A stretch of DNA of 10,507 nt from an uncultured Clostridia bacterium (GTDB lineage: Bacteria > Bacillota > Clostridia > Christensenellales > CAG-314), in NCBI GenBank assembly GCA_934177025.1, contig CAKPPA010000028.1, positions 1 to 10,507 on the forward strand, given 5' to 3'. Each line of letters begins with the position of its first letter. Position 1 is the first letter of the stretch. This document shows, piece after piece, positions 1 to 5,493 of this stretch. The notes below the pieces were generated by a model, which searched no databases, was not told where the DNA came from, and saw nothing but the letters and a program-made list of their open reading frames with translations. Both the position numbers and the translations under genes were made by a program.

Positions 1-132
1 CACGGGGACTTTTCGCGCTGCCGCCCACGCGCCCAGCGGTTGCGGCGCAAAAATCAACGTTCCGCACAACACCAAACACAGAAAAAAAATTGCCGCAAGG
101 ACAAGTTGCTTTTTGTTTACGGCATAAATCAT
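1..132 (-). CDS. N-terminal fragment of an exported or membrane-anchored protein, possibly a polysaccharide deacetylase
   Basis: This is an open reading frame of 44 codons that runs off the left edge. The start is an ATG at 132, preceded by an AGGGAG Shine-Dalgarno about 8 nt upstream. The protein has a short charged start (MIYAVNKKQ), a hydrophobic segment at about residues 10-29 (rich in Leu, Ala, Phe and Cys), and then a Pro/Ala/Gly stretch leading to the sequence AARKVPV. That layout is a signal peptide or signal anchor followed by an extracytoplasmic domain. From memory, Clostridia sporulation-type polysaccharide deacetylases (PdaB-like) have a similar short anchor followed by a K-(I/V/L)-P-(I/V) segment just before the catalytic domain, so that family is a guess. 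The catalytic part lies outside the window. Existence of the gene is well supported; its identity is not. Confidence 0.65.
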   Translation of the reverse strand, partial: MIYAVNKKQLVLAAIFFLCLVLCGTLIFAPQPLGAWAAARKVPV

Positions 133-276
133 CCGCTTCACTCCCTTATTGTAGCGTTTTCCTACGGCGGAAAAAAGTTGAAATTGTTTGCGATTGTCGA
201 ATCGTGTCAATGCCTTTTTTCGCCTGCTATACCTTATGGACAAAACGGAAAAATTATGCGCCGCCTTTTTAAAAAC

Positions 277-448
277 CCGAAACAGCGAAAAGGACGTCGC
301 CCAAAATAAGAGAAAAAGACGTTGCCCCAAATAAGCGAAAAGGACGTTGCCCGAAACAGAGAAAAGGACGTCGCCTGAAACAAGAGAAAAAGACGTTGCC
401 TGAGACAAAAGAAGGACGTTCTCCGAAACAAGCGGAAGCGATTTTGCC
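277..448. repeat. Tandem repeat, seven units of about 25 bp
   Basis: Seven head-to-tail units can be aligned by eye: 277-301, 302-326, 327-351, 352-375, 376-400, 401-423 and 424-448 (lengths 25, 25, 25, 24, 25, 23, 25). Each unit starts with a CGAAACA-like block, continues with an A-rich AGMGAAAAR middle and ends in GACGTTGCC or GACGTCGCC. The last two units have diverged most. The unit length is not a multiple of three and varies, no reading frame through it has a plausible start, and there are no unique spacers, so this is neither a coding repeat nor a CRISPR array. Function is unknown. Confidence 0.85.
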
Positions 449-460
449 TTACAAAAACAA

Positions 461-495
461 AAAAACCGTGCATTTTCACTTTGCACGATTTTTTT
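461..495. terminator. Bidirectional intrinsic terminator candidate
   Basis: A perfect 6-bp stem, CGTGCA (467-472) and TGCACG (482-487), encloses a 9-nt loop. On the plus strand it is followed by a run of seven T (489-495). On the minus strand the stem is followed by G and then seven T, because the plus strand has an A-run at 460-465. It can therefore end transcription from either side. The plausible user is minus-strand transcription from the 959-1135 gene region; no plus-strand gene is visible upstream. Confidence 0.6.
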
Positions 496-534
496 GGGAA
501 GTAAAATTTTGGGAAAAGTAAAATATAGAAAGAT

Positions 535-672
535 TTGTTCCGATGCCGCCGCCCCTACGGGGATTTGCCGACGCGCGGCACGTGAGAAGTAAAACGGGAA
601 AAATGCTACACCGTTTACGGCGTTACTAAAATAAAATTCAAAAAAAACGGAGAATCGGCGGCTTCGGAACAA
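535..672. repeat. 138-bp segment bounded by 17-bp inverted repeats (MITE- or REP-like)
   Basis: The 17 bases at 535-551 (TTGTTCCGATGCCGCCG) are the reverse complement of 656-672 with one mismatch (16/17). Inside the left part are a CCCC-TAC-GGGG hairpin (552-562) and a TGCCG-ACGCG-CGGCA hairpin (566-580), and further right a CCGT-TT-ACGG palindrome. The segment has no reading frame of note. Terminal inverted repeats around a short non-coding body fit a small non-autonomous mobile element or an extragenic palindromic element. I could not see a clear target-site duplication in the A-rich flanks. Confidence 0.5.
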
Positions 673-736
673 GAAAAAACTTTTTTAAAAACCAACGGGA
701 ATTTTGTTTTTGCGCATTACTGAATGCTTTCCACAA

Positions 737-761
737 AATGCAAAATTCCGAGTTTTGCATT
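737..761. repeat. Perfect 9-bp inverted repeat (hairpin)
   Basis: AATGCAAAA (737-745) and TTTTGCATT (753-761) are perfect complements around the 7-nt loop TTCCGAG. It is not followed by a T-run on the plus strand. On the minus strand the stem sequence is followed by TGTGG, so it is not a normal intrinsic terminator. It may be a structural element of an RNA or a protein-binding palindrome. Confidence 0.4.
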
Positions 762-920
762 GCCGGAAAGGAGCGATTGCCCGTACTGCCTTACATTTTT
801 GTTTTGCCTACCCTAGCTCGACAGTAACGGCTTCGTCCCTCGGACAAGTTGCGTGCCTTAGTCGATTGTTTGAGCGTTATCCGTAAAAGAGGATTGCTTT
901 TTCGTAAAGACGGAAGCGAA

Positions 921-973
921 CGGATGCGTTTAAAAACGTGGGAGAAACCCTGCCTCCCTTAAAACCGCATCCG
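921..973 (-). terminator. Long imperfect hairpin at the 3' end of the small gene, likely terminator
   Basis: Read on the minus strand, the small gene's stop codon (TAA, 961-959) is followed at once by GGGAG-GCAGGGTTT-CTCCC (958-940) and then AC-GTTTTTA, which looks like an intrinsic terminator with a 5-bp stem and U-tract. The flanks extend it: CGGATGCG (921-928) and CGCATCCG (966-973) are perfect 8-bp complements, so the last codons of the gene lie in the outer stem. The inner stem is modest, so termination strength is uncertain. Confidence 0.45.
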
Positions 974-1135
974 ACTCCGCGCGGAAGTGCCGTTACATAC
1001 GAGCAGCAACTCCTCCACGGCGCGATTTTTGCGCACGTTAAACACCGGTAGCGTTCGTTTTTCCTCCGACGCAAACATTTTTACCATTTCGATTAACTGC
1101 CGTTTCGACAATTTTTGTAAACTTTCGTACTTCAT
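959..1135 (-). CDS. Small protein of 58 residues, function unknown
   Basis: The ATG at 1135 is preceded by GGAAAGGAG with a 5-nt spacer, one of the best ribosome-binding sites in the window, and the frame runs 58 codons to a TAA at 959. The product begins MKYESLQKLSKRQLIEMVKM and is basic, with a likely amphipathic helix at about residues 5-24, an Asn/Arg/Lys middle, a short hydrophobic helix EELLLV near residue 43, and an Arg-rich tail. It has no signal peptide or membrane segment. It diverges from the WYL regulator gene with about 100 bp between the starts, so the regulator may control it. It could be the N-terminal remnant of a longer protein whose frame was lost, since the C-terminal tail is encoded within an inverted repeat. 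I recognise no family. Confidence 0.55.
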   Translation of the reverse strand: MKYESLQKLSKRQLIEMVKMFASEEKRTLPVFNVRKNRAVEELLLVCNGTSARSRMRF

Positions 1136-1181
1136 TTTGACTCCTTTCCGATGTTTCTAACCTTATATTACTACATAATTG

Positions 1182-1210
1182 TTGACATACGTCTGTCACT
1201 GTTTTAAAAT
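1182..1210 (+). promoter_or_regulatory. Promoter of the WYL regulator gene
   Basis: TTGACA (1182-1187) and TAAAAT (1205-1210) are separated by exactly 17 bp, matching the housekeeping sigma-factor consensus in 11 of 12 positions. The predicted transcription start is near 1217, only about 18 nt before the ATG at 1235, with GAGG (1217-1220) right at the 5' end. Confidence 0.75.
1183..1198. promoter_or_regulatory. Palindromic operator candidate TGACA-N6-TGTCA
   Basis: TGACA (1183-1187) and TGTCA (1194-1198) form a perfect inverted repeat with a 6-bp centre (TACGTC). It covers the -35 element and the start of the spacer of the promoter above. It sits between two divergent genes, one of which encodes a DNA-binding WYL regulator, so autoregulation and control of the small gene at 959-1135 is the simplest reading. 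A bound protein would block RNA polymerase at the plus-strand promoter. Confidence 0.5.
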
Positions 1211-1234
1211 AAATTTGAGGAATTTTTAAAAATT

Positions 1235-2164
1235 ATGCAAAGTAACGTTATTTTAGGCGTGCTACTCACGCTTTTGAACAGCAAAAAAGTCACCGCGCAG
1301 GAAATTGCGGACAAATTCGAAATTTCCCGACGCACTGTTTTTCGCTATCTCAACATTTTGAGCGAAGCGGGCGTGCCGGTTTATTCCACCAGCGGCCTAC
1401 ACGGGGGCATTTCCATTACGGAAAACTTCAAACTGAAAAATTTGTACTTTACGGAGCGGGAATACAACCGCATTATTACCGCACTAAAAAGTTACGACGC
1501 CGTTGTGAAGGACGACCTGAACCAAGATATTTTGGACAAACTGCTTGCGCTTTCGCAACTGCAGGATCGAAACTACGTGCTGCAAAGCGATCGCTTGCTG
1601 GTGGACGCGCCGCTTTCCTCCTCCTTTCAGGACAAGGTTGCCATTTTGGAAAACGCCGTGTTTTTAAACCGCGTTTGCTTTATTCGCTATCACTCCCGCA
1701 AGGGCGAAGTGACCGAGCGGGAAATCGAGCCGCACTCCTTTGTGATTAAGGACGGATTGTGGTACGTTTACGCGTTTTGTCGGTTTCGGCAGGATTTTCG
1801 CTTGTTTAAAATTTCCCGCATTTACAGCATTACGAAAACGGAAACGACCTTCGAGCGAAAGGAACTGCCGTTAAAAACTCCGGAAGAATTAAAAAACGAC
1901 GCGGAATTTTCCGACATCGTTTTAAAAATTTCGCCGTCCGTGCGCTCCGACGTGGAGGACTGGCTCGGCGTTGAAAACATTTTTGAGCAAAATGGCGAAG
2001 TCCTTGCAAAGTTTCGATTGCCGCAGGACAACGAACTGAAAAGTAAAATTTTGAGTTTCGGCGACAAGGCGGAAGTGCTTGCCCCTGTGGAACTAAAGGA
2101 GGAGCTGAAAACCACCGTCCTTAATTTGGCGAAACTTTACCTTTCCGCCCTTTCGGACAAGTAA
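1235..2164 (+). CDS. WYL-domain transcriptional regulator (YafY-like, HTH_11 N-terminus)
   Basis: The 309-residue product has the standard layout of this family. A winged helix-turn-helix at about residues 5-60 includes VTAQEIADKFEISRRTVFRY, in which SRRTV is the recognition helix. A WYL domain follows at about residues 135-215, with the naming motif in LWYVYAFCR (W176, Y177, V178) and the conserved RLFKISRI strand at about 189-196. A C-terminal WCX-like region ends the protein. WYL domains bind small ligands or nucleic acids and control many kinds of target, so the regulon cannot be inferred from the protein alone. The start is fixed by the HTH being intact only from 1235 and by the promoter just upstream; the GAGG at 1217-1220 is 14 nt away, a long spacing. 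The 3' end overlaps the convergent ddl gene by 44 bp. Confidence 0.9.
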   Translation: MQSNVILGVLLTLLNSKKVTAQEIADKFEISRRTVFRYLNILSEAGVPVYSTSGLHGGISITENFKLKNLYFTEREYNRIITALKSYDAVVKDDLNQDILDKLLALSQLQDRNYVLQSDRLLVDAPLSSSFQDKVAILENAVFLNRVCFIRYHSRKGEVTEREIEPHSFVIKDGLWYVYAFCRFRQDFRLFKISRIYSITKTETTFERKELPLKTPEELKNDAEFSDIVLKISPSVRSDVEDWLGVENIFEQNGEVLAKFRLPQDNELKSKILSFGDKAEVLAPVELKEELKTTVLNLAKLYLSALSDK

Positions 2165-3224
2165 GTACCTCCGACGCAAACGCGTACTGCCGCTCCCCTT
2201 TTTGGCGATGATTTGCAATGGCGGTGCGAATCAAAATTTCGAGCAACGCTTCGAAGGAATACGTTCCTTCCCACAGGTAAAAAGCAAGGGAGCCAGGGAT
2301 GGTGTTAATTTCGTTGACGTACCACAAGCCCGTTTTGTTGTCGATAAGGTAGTCGATGCGAATGACGCCGCTTGCGTGAAGCGCACGGTAAATTTTTGCG
2401 GCGGACGCTTTCATTTCCTCCTCCATGGCGCAATGGAAGGGAAATTCCCTGCGTTTTGTTTTGACTTCGGAAAGATATTTGTCGTGAAAGGACAAAATTT
2501 CCCCCGCCGACAGCGGCCGCTCCAAATCGGACACCTTGAGGGACGTGCCGTCGTGTAAAACGGCGCAATTGACTTCATAAAAATCCGTTAAGGCTTGCTC
2601 CACAAGCACTCGCACGTCGAACCGAAAAGCGACGTCGAGTGCTTTTTTCAGTTCTGCCTCGTTGTGCGCCACGGCAATGCCGATACTCGAGCCTAAATTT
2701 GCCGGTTTTACAATCAGCGGAAAGCCCAACGCTTTGACGGCACGCAAGGAAGTGTCGCCCTTGTCGAGAAACGTACCCTTGCGGTGCCGCAAACGAAGCG
2801 CACGCAACAGGTTTTTGGTAACCACCTTGTCCATGGCAACGCCGCTTGCCGTAACGCCGCAACCGGTGTAAGGCAAATCCGCCAATTCCATTAGCCCCTG
2901 CACGCTGCCGTCCTCGCCGTTGAGGCCGTGTAAACACAAAAGGACGCAGTCCGGCACGCCGACGGACTTCCACCGCCCCAGTTTTTTGACGTACAACCGT
3001 CGATCCCCCGCACGAATCGTCAGCGGTTTTAGCCGCAACGACGACTCCACCCGATAATCCGCAACGTCCGCTTTGGCGTCCGCAAGGTACCATTGCCCCG
3101 TTTTGGAAATGTAAATTTCGGTAACTTTGTGCTTTTTGGCAAGATTCGCCGCTACCAATTTCCCTGTAATGACGGAAATATCGTGCTCGCAACTTTTTCC
3201 GCCGTAAACCACTGCAAGATTCAT
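2121..3224 (-). CDS. ddl: D-alanine--D-alanine ligase
   Basis: This ATP-grasp enzyme joins two D-Ala molecules for the end of the peptidoglycan stem peptide. The 367-residue product has the family motifs in order: VYGGKSCEHDIS (6-17) for binding the first D-Ala, HGLNGEDGSVQG (99-110), PYTGCGVTASGVAMDK (118-133), FPLIVKPANLGSSIGI (168-183) of the ATP-grasp loop, and IRIDYLI plus YVNEINTIPGS (about 288-312) with metal- and substrate-binding residues. The omega-loop region reads SFHDKYLSE (245-253), shorter than E. coli DdlB and without its Tyr at the same place, so specificity should not be taken for granted. After residue ~339 there is a 28-residue tail beyond the usual family end, whose codons overlap the convergent WYL gene. 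The ATG overlaps the upstream stop as ATGA, with GAAGGAGGGG as ribosome-binding site. It acts in the cytoplasm, beside the MurF-like ligase that would use its product. Confidence 0.93.
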   Translation of the reverse strand: MNLAVVYGGKSCEHDISVITGKLVAANLAKKHKVTEIYISKTGQWYLADAKADVADYRVESSLRLKPLTIRAGDRRLYVKKLGRWKSVGVPDCVLLCLHGLNGEDGSVQGLMELADLPYTGCGVTASGVAMDKVVTKNLLRALRLRHRKGTFLDKGDTSLRAVKALGFPLIVKPANLGSSIGIAVAHNEAELKKALDVAFRFDVRVLVEQALTDFYEVNCAVLHDGTSLKVSDLERPLSAGEILSFHDKYLSEVKTKRREFPFHCAMEEEMKASAAKIYRALHASGVIRIDYLIDNKTGLWYVNEINTIPGSLAFYLWEGTYSFEALLEILIRTAIANHRQKGERQYAFASEVLTCPKGRKGKVSPN

Positions 3225-4750
3225 AACCCCTCCTTCAAAAAATCGTCGGGTAGGTCGTTTTCGAACAAAACGACGTCCCCCGATTGAAAAAATCCTTGGA
3301 ATGCCTCTACGCCCTGCGTTAAACTATGCACTTCGAACAAATTTTGTTCCGAAAAACCCGTTTCCGTTAATCCGCGTTTTAAGTACGGCACATTCGGCCC
3401 CCACAGCGCAACGTAATCCGCCACGCGTAACTCCCTGCCTGCCGCAACGTTGACGGCTTCCGTCTCCCTGCCTTGCTCCACAATCCCCGCCGTGACGACG
3501 AATTTTTTGCCCGAAAACCCTTGCAAAACCTCCATAGCGTTGCGAAAACCAACGGGGTTGGAGTTGTAGCCGTCGTCCAGCAAAAACAAGCCGCCGCTTT
3601 TCGTCAGCTCCAATCGGTGCGGCACTTGCGGCAGGAACGCCGTTGCCTCGGCGATTTTTTCCGCCGGAACGCCCCACAAAAACGCCGTGTAGGCGGCAAG
3701 GCAAACGTTGTTGACGTGCGCCCGCCCCAACGTCGGCGTCGTGCAATCGTAGCGGGTTTGCCCGAACCAAAGCGAAAACTTTGCGCCCTGTTCGGAAAAC
3801 GTTGCGTCCGTGTAGCGGCAGTCCTTACCGAAACAAAACTTCGGTTTTTGCGTTCGCTCGAACAGCGTTTGGCAAATTTCGTCCGCACCGTTAAACACCG
3901 CGAAGCCGCCCTTCTTTAAGTGCGTTACGCTTTCGTACTTAGTGCGAACGACGTTTTCCAAACTGCCGAACGTGGACAAATGGCAACTCGTGATACCCGT
4001 CAGCACCACGCAATCGGGCGAAACGAGTTTCATTAATTTGCGAATATCCCCCGTTTGCCGCGCGCCGAACTCGGCGACGAAAATTTCCTCGCCGCGGTAC
4101 TCCTCGTTGATGGTTTTTGCCAGCCCGAGCGGCGTGTTGTAACTGTTTTTTGTTTTTAAAACGGTGTAACGTAGGGACAAAAACTCCGTCAAAAACGTTT
4201 TCACGCTTGTTTTGCCGTAACTGCCTACCACCGCAATGATTTTAACGTTCGCACGGCGGAGCGTGCGTTTGGCTTTTTGCAAGTAGTAGGCGTGAATTAC
4301 CGTTTCCGTCGGCAAGTTGCTTCCATGCGCCAAAAGGACGAGGAGCGGAAAAAGGCAAAATAACACTTCCCCCGCAAAAAAGTAGCCCTCCACTGCGGCA
4401 AGTAGGAATAGCGTCCCTATCAGCCGCCGAATGCGCGGGGTAAAGCGAAGGGGCGTTCGGCGTTTGCGGCAAAGCGTGATACCAAGCCAACTCGCCGCCA
4501 TTAGGAAGTACGCACCGCAAAAAACGAACGCTTTGCCTTTGGCAAGCACTTTTAGGCTCAAAAGCAACGCGGTTGCCACGCACCCCGAAGCAAAACTCCT
4601 TGACCGAAAAATACGCCGATAGCCGCGGCGCACACGGTAGGAACCCGCCTGCAACAACCGCAACGCATCGTACGAACCGACCGCCACGACAAGGGCGTTG
4701 ACCACGGCAAACAGCACCCTGCCGCAACCCGAAAAATAAGGTAACAACAT
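3221..4750 (-). CDS. Membrane-anchored MurF-like Mur ligase (D-Ala-D-Ala-adding enzyme family)
   Basis: The C-terminal 340 residues carry Mur ligase features: P-loop VVGSYGKTS (174-182), NSYNTPLG (202-209), FGARQTGDI (228-236), the metal/ATP region GITSCHLSTFGSLENVVRTKYE (252-273 region, K271), HVNNVCLAA, then PHRLE (377-381) and LLDDGYNSNP (390-399), the last typical of MurF. MurF ligates D-Ala-D-Ala to UDP-MurNAc-tripeptide. The usual MurF N-terminal domain that binds the UDP-sugar is absent; residues 1-145 instead hold about four or five hydrophobic segments (near 11-26, 57-70, 76-93, 110-120, 126-141) separated by Arg-rich loops. I chose the ATG at 4750, giving 509 residues, because it overlaps the hydrolase stop as TGATG and has GGGGGA just upstream. 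The frame stays open back to 4996, but that part only mirrors hydrolase codons. Whether this is the cell's main MurF or a second, membrane-acting ligase cannot be told from here. Confidence 0.85.
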   Translation of the reverse strand: MLLPYFSGCGRVLFAVVNALVVAVGSYDALRLLQAGSYRVRRGYRRIFRSRSFASGCVATALLLSLKVLAKGKAFVFCGAYFLMAASWLGITLCRKRRTPLRFTPRIRRLIGTLFLLAAVEGYFFAGEVLFCLFPLLVLLAHGSNLPTETVIHAYYLQKAKRTLRRANVKIIAVVGSYGKTSVKTFLTEFLSLRYTVLKTKNSYNTPLGLAKTINEEYRGEEIFVAEFGARQTGDIRKLMKLVSPDCVVLTGITSCHLSTFGSLENVVRTKYESVTHLKKGGFAVFNGADEICQTLFERTQKPKFCFGKDCRYTDATFSEQGAKFSLWFGQTRYDCTTPTLGRAHVNNVCLAAYTAFLWGVPAEKIAEATAFLPQVPHRLELTKSGGLFLLDDGYNSNPVGFRNAMEVLQGFSGKKFVVTAGIVEQGRETEAVNVAAGRELRVADYVALWGPNVPYLKRGLTETGFSEQNLFEVHSLTQGVEAFQGFFQSGDVVLFENDLPDDFLKEGL

Positions 4751-5493
4751 CAGTCCCCCAAAAAGCACGCCGCAATGCGGAAAAATTGTTCCGATTCCTC
4801 CAAATAGGCGAAATGCCCGCAATGCGGAAACACGATTAATGCCCCGTCCGTAAGGCATTTTTTGATTTTTTTTGCCATGTACAACGGCGTTTCGGCATCC
4901 TCCCCGCCCCAAAGTAGAAGCGTGGGGCAACGAATGCGCCGAAAATACGCGGTTAAATCCTCCTTGACGACTTTGACGAACGTTGAGCGCATGCATTCCG
5001 GCAAAGCGCGGTAATCCGCACTGCCGTAACGGGAAAGATCCGTTTTCGGAAAAACTTTTTTACATAGTTTTTTCCATTTGTAGCGAAGGATGCGGCAAGT
5101 TTTTTTGAAACTTCGTTTCGGGCGAATGCCGGCACTGTCCGTCAAAATCAATTTTTGAATGAGGTTCGGCTCCAAATCGTTGAGAACCGCCGCCACCCTG
5201 CCGCCGAAACTGTGCGCCACCACAAAAATTTCGCAAAGGTTTTGTAACCGCAAAAATTCCCGCACGTAACGCGCGTACGTTGCGACGTCCCACCCGTCGG
5301 GCGGATCGCTTTTGCCGAACCCCCACAAATCCAAACTCACGACACGGTGCGTTTGTGCCAAACGAAAAAAAACGGAGTCGAAACTATCCGCGTTTCCACC
5401 CCATCCGTGTAAAAATAATATCGTTGTTTTTGCGTTATCGTTCGCTGTTTTGTAAAACGTCCGTTTTTGATAAACTTGCGTTGTCCCCGTCAT
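4750..5493 (-). CDS. Alpha/beta hydrolase
   Basis: The 247-residue product is a typical cytoplasmic alpha/beta-hydrolase. It has the oxyanion-hole HGWGG motif (29-33), the strand VVSLDLWGFGKSD (51-63), the nucleophile elbow AHSFGG with Ser95, the acid region LLLWGGEDAETP with Asp199, and the catalytic histidine in PHCGHFAYLEE (His227). A lid region at about 125-170 is rich in Lys and Arg. The family covers esterases, lipases, thioesterases and epoxide hydrolases, so the substrate is open. Sitting between rimI and the Mur ligase/Ddl pair, with the stop sharing a base with the ligase start, suggests a linked role in cell-envelope chemistry, but this is inference. The start at 5493 (GCGGG just upstream) overlaps the end of rimI by 59 bp; it is the only ATG before the essential HGWGG motif. 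Confidence 0.88.
   Translation of the reverse strand: MTGTTQVYQKRTFYKTANDNAKTTILFLHGWGGNADSFDSVFFRLAQTHRVVSLDLWGFGKSDPPDGWDVATYARYVREFLRLQNLCEIFVVAHSFGGRVAAVLNDLEPNLIQKLILTDSAGIRPKRSFKKTCRILRYKWKKLCKKVFPKTDLSRYGSADYRALPECMRSTFVKVVKEDLTAYFRRIRCPTLLLWGGEDAETPLYMAKKIKKCLTDGALIVFPHCGHFAYLEESEQFFRIAACFLGD

Larger units (their letters stand above)
133..958. other. Gene-poor, repeat-rich intergenic stretch
   Basis: I find no convincing protein-coding gene in these 826 bases. Short ORFs exist on both strands but lack ribosome-binding sites or start inside hairpins. The stretch holds, in order, the upstream region of the left-edge gene, a ~25-bp tandem repeat (277-448), a bidirectional terminator-like hairpin (461-495), a segment bounded by 17-bp inverted repeats (535-672), a 9-bp perfect hairpin (737-761), and a terminator-like structure that ends the small gene at 959-1135. 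The base composition alternates A-rich tracts with GC-rich palindromes, unlike the coding parts of the window. Confidence 0.7.

Noticed and set aside
40..309. 89-codon plus-strand ORF
   Set aside because: It is antisense to the better-supported left-edge gene and runs into the repeat; no ribosome-binding site and no protein-like composition.
277..448. CRISPR-like array
   Set aside because: Units follow head to tail with no unique spacers, and no cas gene is nearby.
234..479. 81-codon minus-strand ORF across the tandem repeat
   Set aside because: Its GTG start lies in the terminator loop, it has no ribosome-binding site, the Phe/Arg-rich product merely reflects the repeat, and unit lengths of 23-25 break the frame periodicity.
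704..886. 60-codon plus-strand ORF
   Set aside because: TTG start without a ribosome-binding site, and it spans the 737-761 hairpin; treated as non-coding.
877..1074. 65-codon minus-strand ORF overlapping the small gene
   Set aside because: Different frame from the 58-codon ORF, which has the strong GGAAAGGAG site; this one has no support and passes through the terminator hairpin.
2165..2205. Possible terminator after the WYL gene (AGTAC...GTACT then a T-run)
   Set aside because: Only 5 bp of stem with a 17-nt loop, lying inside ddl coding sequence; too weak to call.
2575..3192. 205-codon minus-strand ORF inside ddl
   Set aside because: Same strand as ddl but another frame; Arg/Gly-rich composition typical of a shadow ORF in a GC-skewed gene.
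4751..4996. N-terminal extension of the Mur ligase back to 4996
   Set aside because: The extra 82 residues are out-of-frame readings of hydrolase codons; the TGATG junction and GGGGGA site favour 4750.
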